Origin: Kitasatospora phosalacinea
Lineage (GTDB): Bacteria > Actinomycetota > Actinomycetes > Streptomycetales > Streptomycetaceae
NCBI RefSeq assembly: GCF_030268885.1
Contig: NZ_BSSA01000012.1
Coordinates: forward strand, 1-64,000
Reading direction: 5' to 3'
Length of the DNA: 64,000 nucleotides
The translations under genes were made by a program, and so were the position numbers. A model generated the notes under the pieces. The model ran no database searches. It was not told where the DNA came from and worked only from the letters and a program-made list of their open reading frames with translations. The first letter of the stretch is position 1. Each line of letters opens with the position of its first letter. This document shows positions 15,780 through 23,563 of the stretch, in pieces.

Positions 15780-16457
15780 TCAGGCGGTGCGCAGGCTCAG
15801 TTCGACTCCCTCGCCGAGGGCGAGCGGCTGGGAGAGGTAGCCGGCGGCCGAACCGCGCACGTGCTCCAGGAACTCGGGCGGCAGCATCGGCAGGTTGTCG
15901 GAGACCACGGCGGCGCCGTCGCGCAGGGCGGGTTCGAGGGTGCGCAGCACCGGCAGGTAGAGCTCCTTCCAGCCGTCGAGCAGCAGCACGTCGATCGGCC
16001 CGGGCAGGTCGGCGAGTTGTTCGAGGGCGTCGCCGACGCGTATCTCGGCGTACTCGGCGAGGCCGGCCCGTTCGAGGTTGGCGCGGGCCCGGGCGGCCTT
16101 GCCGGGGTGCAGTTCGGAGCCGATGACCAGGCCGGTGCCGTTGTCGCGCAGGGCGGCGGCGAGGTGGACGGTGGAGGCGCCGAAGGAGGTGCCGAACTCG
16201 ACCACCAGGGCGGGCCGCACGGCCCGCACCAGTTGGTAGAGGAAGCGGCCGACCTCGGGGGCGACCGGGAGGGCGGCCCGGGCGCACAGTTCGGCGGCCT
16301 GCAGCGGGGTGGGCTGTTCGGCCCAGCCCGCGGCGGTGGCGTACGCCTGCCGGACGACGTCCTCGTCGTGCTCGGCCGAGGCGGCGATGTCGGCCAGGAC
16401 GGCGCCGACCGCGGGGTCGGCGAGCGAGTGGGGCGCTGGGGCGGTGTGGGCGCTCAT
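15780..16457 (-). CDS. class I O-methyltransferase (SAM-dependent)
   Basis: 225 aa from ATG 16455-16457. Rossmann motif I is VVEFGTSFGASTVHLA (residues 85-100), the acidic residue is in GSELHPGKAARA and the motif IV region is PIDVLLLDGWKELYLP. The fold matches catechol/caffeoyl-CoA-type O-methyltransferases (YrrM-like). It methylates a hydroxyl, perhaps a catechol, depending on divalent metal in that family. It starts 5 bases after the stop of the ligase-dioxygenase fusion and lies 51 bases upstream of metK, so it belongs to the same transcription unit. Confidence 0.85.
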   Translation of the reverse strand: MSAHTAPAPHSLADPAVGAVLADIAASAEHDEDVVRQAYATAAGWAEQPTPLQAAELCARAALPVAPEVGRFLYQLVRAVRPALVVEFGTSFGASTVHLAAALRDNGTGLVIGSELHPGKAARARANLERAGLAEYAEIRVGDALEQLADLPGPIDVLLLDGWKELYLPVLRTLEPALRDGAAVVSDNLPMLPPEFLEHVRGSAAGYLSQPLALGEGVELSLRTA

Positions 16458-16462
16458 CGCGT

Positions 16463-19042
16463 TCACGCCCGGCCGGGCATCAGGTCGCGGTTGAGGTAGC
16501 TCTGGGCGTTGTAGATGGTGCGGTCGGGGTCGAGGATGGCGCGGCGGCCGTGCATCACCCGGGTGTTGTCGATCAGCGCGATGTCGCCGTCCTGCCATTC
16601 GAGGTCCTCGGTGACCTCCTCGGTGAGGGCGAGCAGCTCGTCCAGCAGCCACTGGGGCAGGTCGCTGCCGTCGGCGAACGTGATCTTCGGGGGCTCGTAG
16701 TTGTAGGAGGGGCCGAAGATGCTGTTGGCCCAGGCGAGGCGGGTGCCGAACAGGGTGGGGTGGGCGGCGCCGACCCGGTAGGAGTAGGAGATGGAGCCGT
16801 CCTCGTTGAGGGTGATGTCGCTGCCGCGCTGTCCGGCGGTCAGGGCGGTGATGTCGTCGAAGGTGATCTCCTCGACGCTCTTGCGGCCTTCGAGCTGGTG
16901 CACGACGAAGGCCTTCCACTTGGCCTCCTCGACGCTGCGGGTGTAGACGATGTCCTGCGCCGCGAACAGTTCGCGGGCCCGCTCGCTGATGCCGTCCCAG
17001 ACCCGGTAGCCGTCGCAGACGGTGGTCTGCGAGCCGCTGGAGGCGGCCTTCTCGCACAGGAACCAGGTCAGGTCGGGGCCGAAGGGGCTGTTGCCGTTCT
17101 CCAGGTGCAGGCCGACCGCGGCGGTGCCGGCGTCGACCTTCTGGGCGACGTCGCCGCCGTGGAAGGAGCGGGCCGGGTCCAGGGTGATGCGGTCGGAGTG
17201 GGCCTTGACGAAGGCGCTGAAGTCGCTGAGGTCGGGGCCGAAGCCGCGCAGCAGCAGGAAGCCGGACTCGGCCAGCAGGCCGATCACGGCGGCCGGGTCG
17301 AGGTCGCCCAGCGTGGTGCCCCCGACCGGGCTGATCACCTTTCCGGTGCCGTTGCCGTAGGGCCGGATGTCGACGGTCGTGGTCATGGGGTCCTCTTTCG
17401 CGGCGTGGTCGGTGCTCTGGTCGGTGGGGCGCTCCGCGGCCGGTGCGCCGGTGGCGGGTGCGGGCGCGGGCCGGTGGCCCTGCAGCGCGCCGGAGGCCAG
17501 GGCCTCGGCGATGGCGGCGCGCATCGGGCGGCCGGTGACGGTGAAGTAGGTGCGGTAGGTCTGTTCGTCGAGGGTGACGAGGTGGGCCACGGCGACGCGT
17601 TCGACCTCGGAGAGCCGTTCGGCGCCGAAGGCGTGGACGGCCGCCAGCGCCCGGTCGGGGTCGGTGCCCTCGGCGACGACGAACAGGCCGTGCAGGGCGG
17701 CCATGCCGTCGCCGACCACGGCGACCGTGCGGACGAACGGCAGCTGGCGGTACTGCGCCTCGACCCATTCGGGGGCGACGTTGCGGCCGGCGGCGGTGAT
17801 GATGACGTTCTTCTTGCGGCCGGTGATGGTGATGTACCCGTCCGGGTCGATCCGGGCGAGGTCGCCGGTGCGCAGCCAGCCCTCCTCGTCGAGGATCAGG
17901 CTGGAGGGGTCGTCGCGGGTGTAGCCGGCGAACAGCGAGGTGCTGGTGACCAGCAGTTCGCCGTCCTCGGCGAGGCGGACGCGGACGTGCGGCAGCGGGC
18001 GGCCGACGGTGCCGTTGCGGCGGGCGCCGGGGGTGTTCCAGCTGACCACGGAGCTGTTCTCCGACAGGCCGTAGCCCTCGTGGACCGGCAGGCCGTGCCC
18101 CTCCAGCCGGTCGAGCAGGTCCGGGTGGACGGGGGCGCCGCCGGCGCACAGCAGCGGGGTGGTGCCGGTGCCGAACAGGACCGCGGTGGGGTCGAGTCCG
18201 GCCTCGGCGGCCCGGTCGGCGGCCGCGGCGAAGGCGTCGACCAGGGCGGGCGGGGCCACCAGGGCGGTGGGGCGGGCGGCCGCGACGTGCGGCAGGACGT
18301 CCTCGGCGGCGGTCGCGGTGGTGCCCACCAGGGCGGTGGCGGGCGGCAGTTGGACGAGCGTGCCGCCGTCGAGGAGCACCAGGTACAGTCCGGTGACCTG
18401 TTCGATGAGCAGGCTGAAGGGCACCAGCGACAGGTAGCGGGTGTAGGCGCCGACGGGCATGGCCGTGTGCAGCGAGTCGAGCAGGGCGTCCAGCGCGTGG
18501 GCCCGGATCCGGACGCCCTTGGGGCGGGAGGTGGTGCCCGAGGTGTGGATGACCTTGCACTCCCAGTCGGCGTCCGCCTCCGGGCCGGCGGGCAGTTCCA
18601 GCGGCCGGCCGTCGGCGAGCAGTTGGTGCTCGTCGAGGGTCAGCAGCGGGCAGCCGGGGCGCAGCACCCGCTCGGGGCCCCATTCGGCCATCCGGCGTTC
18701 GCCCTGCTCGTCGAGCAGGCACAGGTCGACGTCCTCCAGCAGGCTGGCGGCCTGTTCGGCGGAGAAGGCCAGCGGCACCGGGACCTCGACCAGCCGGGCG
18801 GCGATGAGGGCCAGGTCGGCGAGGGCGAAGGCGGGGGTGTTGCCGCAGACCACGCCGATCCGCGGGGTGCGGCCGTCGGCGGGCAGCGGGTGTGCGGCCA
18901 GCCGGTCGATCAGCGCCTGGGCGCCGCGGGTGACCTGGCGGTAGCTCAGCACCCGGGCGGGGGCACCGTCCTCGCCGAGGACCTCGACGAAGGGCCGGTC
19001 GGTCTCGGCGTGGGTGCGCAGCGCGTTCTCAACGGTTCGCAT
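16463..19042 (-). CDS. fusion protein: AMP-forming acyl ligase plus TauD/TfdA-type Fe(II)/2-oxoglutarate dioxygenase
   Basis: 859 aa. Residues 1-525 are an adenylate-forming enzyme: VIHTSGTTSRPKGV (165-177), GYGLSENS (323-330), RTGDLARIDPDGYITITGRK (391-410) and NVIITAAGRNVAP, closest in style to long-chain acyl-CoA synthetases. An Ala/Pro/Thr linker (526-552) leads to a TauD/clavaminate-synthase-like domain with metal ligands H646 and E648 (LHLENGN), H831 (VMHGRR) and a 2-oxoglutarate Arg in YLNRD. The dioxygenase domain begins with its own ATG (17384-17386, residue 553), preceded by AGAGGA at five bases, so a separate 307-aa dioxygenase may also be made. No carrier protein is nearby, so the acyl adenylate probably goes to CoA or an amine. 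The start overlaps the hemolysin-family gene by 14 bases. Confidence 0.85.
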   Translation of the reverse strand: MRTVENALRTHAETDRPFVEVLGEDGAPARVLSYRQVTRGAQALIDRLAAHPLPADGRTPRIGVVCGNTPAFALADLALIAARLVEVPVPLAFSAEQAASLLEDVDLCLLDEQGERRMAEWGPERVLRPGCPLLTLDEHQLLADGRPLELPAGPEADADWECKVIHTSGTTSRPKGVRIRAHALDALLDSLHTAMPVGAYTRYLSLVPFSLLIEQVTGLYLVLLDGGTLVQLPPATALVGTTATAAEDVLPHVAAARPTALVAPPALVDAFAAAADRAAEAGLDPTAVLFGTGTTPLLCAGGAPVHPDLLDRLEGHGLPVHEGYGLSENSSVVSWNTPGARRNGTVGRPLPHVRVRLAEDGELLVTSTSLFAGYTRDDPSSLILDEEGWLRTGDLARIDPDGYITITGRKKNVIITAAGRNVAPEWVEAQYRQLPFVRTVAVVGDGMAALHGLFVVAEGTDPDRALAAVHAFGAERLSEVERVAVAHLVTLDEQTYRTYFTVTGRPMRAAIAEALASGALQGHRPAPAPATGAPAAERPTDQSTDHAAKEDPMTTTVDIRPYGNGTGKVISPVGGTTLGDLDPAAVIGLLAESGFLLLRGFGPDLSDFSAFVKAHSDRITLDPARSFHGGDVAQKVDAGTAAVGLHLENGNSPFGPDLTWFLCEKAASSGSQTTVCDGYRVWDGISERARELFAAQDIVYTRSVEEAKWKAFVVHQLEGRKSVEEITFDDITALTAGQRGSDITLNEDGSISYSYRVGAAHPTLFGTRLAWANSIFGPSYNYEPPKITFADGSDLPQWLLDELLALTEEVTEDLEWQDGDIALIDNTRVMHGRRAILDPDRTIYNAQSYLNRDLMPGRA

Positions 19043-19691
19043 GGGTGGCCCCCTGGTCGCCGATCAGGTTCAGTTCCATGTCCGTGAACAGGTAGCGGCC
19101 GGTGGCCGCGGAGAAGAGTCGGTGCAGCGAGTTCAGCTGGATGACGCCGACCTGCGGCTTGTGGTCGTAGTAGCTGCCCCAGCGGGCGTCGTCGCCGGGG
19201 TCGAGCCGGTCGGGGTCGGCGGGGCCGAAGGGCGTGAACTCGATGCCGGCCCGGTCCAGTCCGACGACCAGGCTGCTGGTGACGGTGCACAGGATGTACT
19301 CCATGCCCAGGCACCAGGCGACGATCGGGGTGGCGCGGATGACCTCGCCGCCCACGGAGCGCTGCCGGGTGGCCAGGGCGCCGACCTCGACCACCCGGCG
19401 GCGGTCGGGCCGGGCGCCGAAGCGTTCGGCGATCTCGTCCTCGACGGGGCGGTCGAGGTAGCGTTCGGAGAACAGCGGCCGGTCGGTGCCGAAGGTCAGG
19501 CCGGCGCAGGCCAGCATCTGCTCCCCGTCGTCCGCCGCCCCCGGGCCCGGGGGGTCGGCCGGTTCGGCGACGATGAAGGCGTCGGGCGCGGGCAGTACGG
19601 TGGCGCCGTACGTCTTCCGGTAGATGTCGCGGGCGAGTTCGGACGCCGCCAGCCACTTGCTGGTCATGGCACGCGCCAGAGCGATCTTCAC
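19029..19691 (-). CDS. thermostable-hemolysin-family protein
   Basis: 220 aa from GTG 19689-19691. Blocks diagnostic of the thermostable hemolysin family (PF12261) are present: DIYRKTYGATVLPAPDAFIV, LFSERYLDRPVEDEIAERFG, VVEVGALATRQRS and, near the end, FTPFGPADPDRL and WGSYYDHKPQVGVIQLN. The founding member was described as a Vibrio delta-VPH hemolysin, but most homologues are cytosolic-looking proteins next to AMP-ligase genes, and a GNAT-like acyl-transfer role fits that context (inference). There is no signal peptide. It overlaps the ligase gene by 14 bases, so the two very likely act on the same acyl intermediate. Confidence 0.8.
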   Translation of the reverse strand: MKIALARAMTSKWLAASELARDIYRKTYGATVLPAPDAFIVAEPADPPGPGAADDGEQMLACAGLTFGTDRPLFSERYLDRPVEDEIAERFGARPDRRRVVEVGALATRQRSVGGEVIRATPIVAWCLGMEYILCTVTSSLVVGLDRAGIEFTPFGPADPDRLDPGDDARWGSYYDHKPQVGVIQLNSLHRLFSAATGRYLFTDMELNLIGDQGATHANR

Positions 19692-19735
19692 TGCTTGCCT
19701 CCGGGCTCGGGGGACGGGCGGACGGGCGGGCCCTG

Positions 19736-20737
19736 CTACTTGGTGCCCACCACCAGGGAGACCGAGGACGGCAGCGCGATGTGCTCGACGGTGGCCAGGT
19801 CGGCGTCCTCCATCCAGCCGGTGATCTCCGGCAGGCTGTAGGTGCGGTCGCCGGAGCAGGCGAACATGGCGAGGCTGAAGGCGGCGTTGTGCTCGTCGAG
19901 CTTCTCGCCGCGGACGTCCTCCAGGACGACGATCTTGCCGCCGGGGCGCAGCGCCTTGGCGGCGCGGGCGATCAGGTCGCGGTTCTCCTCGTCGGTGTGG
20001 TTGTGGACGATCTCGAAGAGCAGGACGACGTCGTAGCCCTCGCCGAGGTCCTCGGTGAGGAAGCTGCCGCGGCGCAGCGAGACGCGGTCGGCCAGGCCCT
20101 CGGCCTCCAGGGCGGCGCCGGTGTTGGCGAGCGCCTCGGGCAGGTCGAGGATGGTGGCGGTCAGTTCGGGGTAGCGGCGACAGAACGCCATGGTGTGCAG
20201 GCCGTGCGAGCCGCCGAGGTCGAGCAGGCGCTGCGCGCCCTCGGGGACGGGGACGGCCTCGGTGATGGAGTCGACGGTCAGCCGGGACTTGACCTTCATG
20301 TAGGCGGAGAAGTCCTTGCCGGCCTCGGGCTTGTCGGCCCAGCGCTCCCAGAGCGACTGCGCGGGCTTGCCGTCGCGGACGGCCTGCGGCAGCTCCCACA
20401 GCACGTTGGTGAGTTCGTAGGCCCACAGCAGGGCGGGGGTGAAGTCGAGCACGGAGTCGGTGTCGAGCCAGCGCTCGGCCAGCGGGCCGGTGGCGTAGCG
20501 GCCGTCGGAGAGCTCCAGCCAGCCGAGCACCGCGGCGACGTCGGCGACGGCGCGGGTGCCGTCCACGCTGGCGCCGATGGCCCCGGCCAGTTCCTCCAGG
20601 GTCTTGGGGCCCTCGCGGAGCGCGGTGAAGACGCCCAGCTTGGCGGCGGCCGTGACGGCGGCGTACTTGATCGAGTTGCCGATGAACTCGTCGATCGGGT
20701 TGCCGGCGAGGTCGGCGTCGGTGGTGGTCTTGAACAT
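19736..20737 (-). CDS. O-methyltransferase (plant-type/AdoMet class with N-terminal dimerisation domain)
   Basis: 333 aa from ATG 20735-20737 (GAGGAGCAGAACAGCC upstream). The N-terminal winged-helix dimerisation domain (AAAKLGVFTALREGPKTLEE) is followed by the SAM-binding core: LLDLGGSHGLHTMAFCRR (171-188), ATILDLPEAL, RVSLRRGSFL, YDVVLLFEIVHNHTDEENR, RAAKALRPGGKIVVLED. This is the methyltransferase_2 layout used by polyketide and phenolic O-methyltransferases, although the core has HN where a catalytic HxW often sits. It ends 45 bases before the hemolysin-family gene. Substrate unknown. Confidence 0.85.
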   Translation of the reverse strand: MFKTTTDADLAGNPIDEFIGNSIKYAAVTAAAKLGVFTALREGPKTLEELAGAIGASVDGTRAVADVAAVLGWLELSDGRYATGPLAERWLDTDSVLDFTPALLWAYELTNVLWELPQAVRDGKPAQSLWERWADKPEAGKDFSAYMKVKSRLTVDSITEAVPVPEGAQRLLDLGGSHGLHTMAFCRRYPELTATILDLPEALANTGAALEAEGLADRVSLRRGSFLTEDLGEGYDVVLLFEIVHNHTDEENRDLIARAAKALRPGGKIVVLEDVRGEKLDEHNAAFSLAMFACSGDRTYSLPEITGWMEDADLATVEHIALPSSVSLVVGTK

Positions 20738-21063
20738 GGCTGTTCTGCTCCTCGGTACGGGTGACGGGTGGGACGGGTGCTGCGCACGGCCCGCCCGGAG
20801 GCGGGCGCGGCCGGTCGGCACGCCGGCCGCGGGGGCGGCGGCGTGCGGAGCCGGGCACCACTGCGCGCAGGGGTGCCCGGACGTGCGGGCGGTGGAAACG
20901 GGCGTGCCGGAGCCGGCGGGCGGGCCGGGGAAAAGGGCTCGGCGCACCGCGGGGAAACGGGTCGGGCCACCGTGGGAAACGGGTCAGGGCGTCGCGGTGC
21001 CCTGGGTGGGGGCGTCGCGCGGGGCGTCGCGGCGCCCCGGTCGGGGGCGTCGCGCGGAACGGC
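20738..21063. other. 326-bp gap with short direct repeats, probable internal promoter
   Basis: No gene seen. From about 20927 to 21000 there are three degenerate copies of a 22-24 base unit built on ggggaaacgggtcgggccacc, followed by iterations of gggcgtcgcgcgg up to 21056. It separates the amidase from the methyltransferase and is long enough for a promoter. Confidence 0.5.
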
Positions 21064-22518
21064 TCAGGGCACCGTGGGCGGTCCGACCGGTAGGGTGCCG
21101 GCCCAGGGGCGGGCCTGTTCGAGCTGGGCGGCGAGGGCCAGCAGGGTGGCCTCCGCGCCGAACGCGCCGGTGAACTGCACGCCGACGGGCAGTCCGGTGC
21201 GGTTGCGGTGCAGCGGCACGGACATCGCGGGCTGCCCCGAGAGGTTGGCCAGCGGGGTTTCGTGCGCGAAGGCCAGGGCGTCGCGCAGCTGCTCCTCGGG
21301 GGTTCCCCGGCCGAAGCGCCCCAGCGGGGGTGCGGGTTCGGAGGTGACCGCGGACAGCAGCACGTCGTAGCGCTGGTGGAAGCCCGCCAGCGCGCGGGCG
21401 GCGCGCTGCATCCGGGAGACGGTGAGCAGGTAGGAGGCGGCGCTGAGCCGCCTGCCCCGCTCGTAGAGCCACCAGGTGAGTTCCTCCAGCAGCTCGGGCC
21501 GGGGTTCGCGGCCGCCTGCCGCCGCGCCCTGTCCGGTGACGGCCGAGGAGACCCCGGCGGCCCAGACGTCGAGGAAGGCGTCGGCGAGTTCGGCCATGCC
21601 GACCTCGGGCGCGTCCTCCACCACCTCGTGCCCGAGTTCCGCGCACAGCCGGGCGGCCTCGCGCACCGCCTCGGCGCAGTCTGGGTGCGGTTCGGTGCTG
21701 CCCGCCCGGAGGGTGAACGCGATCCGCAGCGGCCGGGGCGGGGCGTCGAGCGCGCCCGTGAAGGGTCCTTCGGCGGGCGGGGCCCAGTACGGGTCGCCGA
21801 GGTCGGGTCCGGCGATCAGGTCGAGCGCGGCGGCGCTGTCGCGCACCGTGCGGCTGACGACGTGCTCGCAGGCCAGGCCGTTCATCAGGTCGCCGACGTC
21901 CGGTCCGAGCGGGGTGCGGGCCCGGGTGGGCTTGAGTCCGAAGACCCCGCAGCAGGAGGCCGGGATGCGGATCGACCCGCCGGCGTCGTTGGCGTGGGCG
22001 AAGGGGACCATTCCGGCGGCGACCGCGGCGGCCGCGCCGCCGCTGGATCCGCCGGCGCTCCGGGTGAGGTCCCACGGGTTGCGGGTCGGCCCGAAGCGCA
22101 CCGGTTCGGTGGTGGGCAGGACGCCGAACTCCGCGGTGGCGCTCTTGCCCAGCACCACCAGCCCCCCGTTGCGGAACCTGCGGGCCAGCGTGCTGTCCCG
22201 GGCGGGGGTGTAGCCGTCCAGGAACGCCGAGCCGGCGTTCGCCGGGACGCCCGCGCAGCCGGGTCCGAGGTCCTTCAACAGGAAGGGGACTCCGGCGAAC
22301 ACCGCGCCCGGGGTGCCCGCCGCCCGTTCGGCGTTTTCCAGCGCCTGTTCGTAGCAGGTGATCGACACCGCGTTGACGGTGCTCCGGAGCTGTTCGATCC
22401 GGTTGATCGCCGCCTCAGTCAGCTCTCGGGCCCCGATCTCCCCCTTGCGCAGCAGCGCTGCTTGGTCATGGGCGTCAAGCGCGCTTAACGCGTCTAACGT
22501 GCCTTCCAGATCAGTCAC
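21064..22518 (-). CDS. amidase-signature hydrolase
   Basis: 484 aa from GTG 22516-22518. The Ser-cisSer-Lys triad is complete: K82 (GVPFLLKDLGPG), S158 (TRSAGGSSGGAAAAVAAG) and S182 (ANDAGGSIRIPAS). The C-terminus ends with the usual TGLPVGVQFTGAFGAEATLL. It hydrolyses amides in the cytosol or transfers the acyl group. Gat partners (gatB/gatC) are absent and the sequence is not GatA-like, so a catabolic or biosynthetic amidase is likely. It is the most upstream gene of the minus-strand block, and its promoter shares an unusual element with the MarR-linked flavodoxin promoter. Confidence 0.9.
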   Translation of the reverse strand: MTDLEGTLDALSALDAHDQAALLRKGEIGARELTEAAINRIEQLRSTVNAVSITCYEQALENAERAAGTPGAVFAGVPFLLKDLGPGCAGVPANAGSAFLDGYTPARDSTLARRFRNGGLVVLGKSATAEFGVLPTTEPVRFGPTRNPWDLTRSAGGSSGGAAAAVAAGMVPFAHANDAGGSIRIPASCCGVFGLKPTRARTPLGPDVGDLMNGLACEHVVSRTVRDSAAALDLIAGPDLGDPYWAPPAEGPFTGALDAPPRPLRIAFTLRAGSTEPHPDCAEAVREAARLCAELGHEVVEDAPEVGMAELADAFLDVWAAGVSSAVTGQGAAAGGREPRPELLEELTWWLYERGRRLSAASYLLTVSRMQRAARALAGFHQRYDVLLSAVTSEPAPPLGRFGRGTPEEQLRDALAFAHETPLANLSGQPAMSVPLHRNRTGLPVGVQFTGAFGAEATLLALAAQLEQARPWAGTLPVGPPTVP

Positions 22519-22548
22519 GGTCGCGGCCCCCTCGTACCAACACCATTA

Positions 22549-22576
22549 GCTGCATGGAAAGCTTTTGATTGAGCTC
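22549..22576. promoter_or_regulatory. GGAAAGCTTT element in the amidase promoter
   Basis: GGAAAGCTTT (22556-22565) lies 38 bases upstream of the amidase start. On the minus strand CTCA-N4-AAAGCTTTCCA-N3-AGCT matches the flavodoxin promoter element (11763-11799) at 20 or more of 27 positions, at nearly the same distance from the start codon. Confidence 0.5.
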
Positions 22577-22811
22577 CTGGAGCCTAGCTCGTGTCGTGCT
22601 CGTGATGCAACGCCCTTCTTTTCGAGTCTGTTCGAGTGGTCCCCGACCGGCCGGGAGGCCGCTCCCGGGGCCGTTTCCGCGACGGCGACGCGGACGCACG
22701 GGACGGCCCGGCGGGCCGGGTGCGGTCCGCTTTCGTCCCAACTGGCCTGCGGGTGAACGGTGTTGGGGAAGTATGGTCGGCGCCTCGGCGGGCGACCTTC
22801 CGGACGGGGCG

Positions 22812-23471
22812 TCAGCTTCCCGGACGGGCGGACGGTGGCACCGGCGCGCCCGTGCCCGTGGCGGTTTCCGCGGCGTCCCGGCCGTCGACGAGCACCACGG
22901 CACTCCCCCGCCGGTGGGCGGCCCGGAGCGAGGCGCACCACGCCCGCTGCTCCGGTTGCAGGAACGGCTCCCAGGTCCGCCACGCGAACGCGTCGTGCTC
23001 GGCGCTCAGGCGCACCGGCGTCCCGACCGGGACCGGGTCGGCCGCGAAGGCGAAGTCGATGACCGGCGGCCAGCCGTCGGCGGCCGAGCGGTAGTCCACC
23101 GCCAGCGGGCGCAGCACCCTGGCGGGGTGGAGGCCGGTCTCCTCGGCGAGTTCGCGCCGGGCGGTGACGGGTGGGGCCTCGCCCGGGTCGGCGAGCCCGG
23201 CGGGGAGCTGCCACCAGGCCGGGTGGCCGGGGTAGGGGCGGGCCTGGTGGAGCATCAGGACTCGGCCGTCGGTGTCGGTGAGCAGGACGGTCGCGGAGAC
23301 GACGTGCCGCGGCAACGAGGCGGCGAACACCTCCGGGTCGACGTGGGCCGCGGGAACGGTGGTTTCGCAGGAGGAGGTCAGGGCTCGCTTCCCCTCTTGG
23401 CGGTCGGTTTCTCGGACGGGCGTCAGCGGGCGGGGTGAACCCGCTGCTGGGGCACACCGTGAACGACGCAC
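22812..23471 (-). CDS. Nudix hydrolase
   Basis: 219 aa in the longest frame (GTG 23469-23471); the first 35 residues are unlike the family, so the true start may be internal, near TTVPAAHVDPEVF. The Nudix box is exact: GLADPGEAPPVTARRELAEE then TG (G-x5-E-x7-REUxEExGU), preceded by LMLHQARPYPGHPAWWQLPA. It hydrolyses a nucleoside diphosphate linked to another moiety, with Mg2+. A broken copy of its C-terminal half is at 6305-6560. It follows the flavoenzyme gene by 92 bases on the same strand. Confidence 0.85.
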   Translation of the reverse strand: MRRSRCAPAAGSPRPLTPVRETDRQEGKRALTSSCETTVPAAHVDPEVFAASLPRHVVSATVLLTDTDGRVLMLHQARPYPGHPAWWQLPAGLADPGEAPPVTARRELAEETGLHPARVLRPLAVDYRSAADGWPPVIDFAFAADPVPVGTPVRLSAEHDAFAWRTWEPFLQPEQRAWCASLRAAHRRGSAVVLVDGRDAAETATGTGAPVPPSARPGS

Positions 23472-23563
23472 TCCCCCGTCGAGTTACGCCGACCCGCACC
23501 CTGTTCGGGCCGGACGGCCGGACGGTCCGACCGCCGGCGGCTCCGGCACCCTGCGGCCGGGGA

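Noticed and set aside
12511..16287. A single 1258-codon frame covering the amidohydrolase, the SnoaL-like gene and parts of metK
   Set aside because: Only its last 421 codons are natural. The rest is Arg/Pro shadow sequence of metK and its neighbours in a different frame.
19029..19691. Reading the thermostable-hemolysin-family gene as a secreted toxin
   Set aside because: There is no signal peptide, and it overlaps an AMP-ligase gene inside a methylation operon. The name comes from one historical Vibrio protein, so a metabolic role is more likely.
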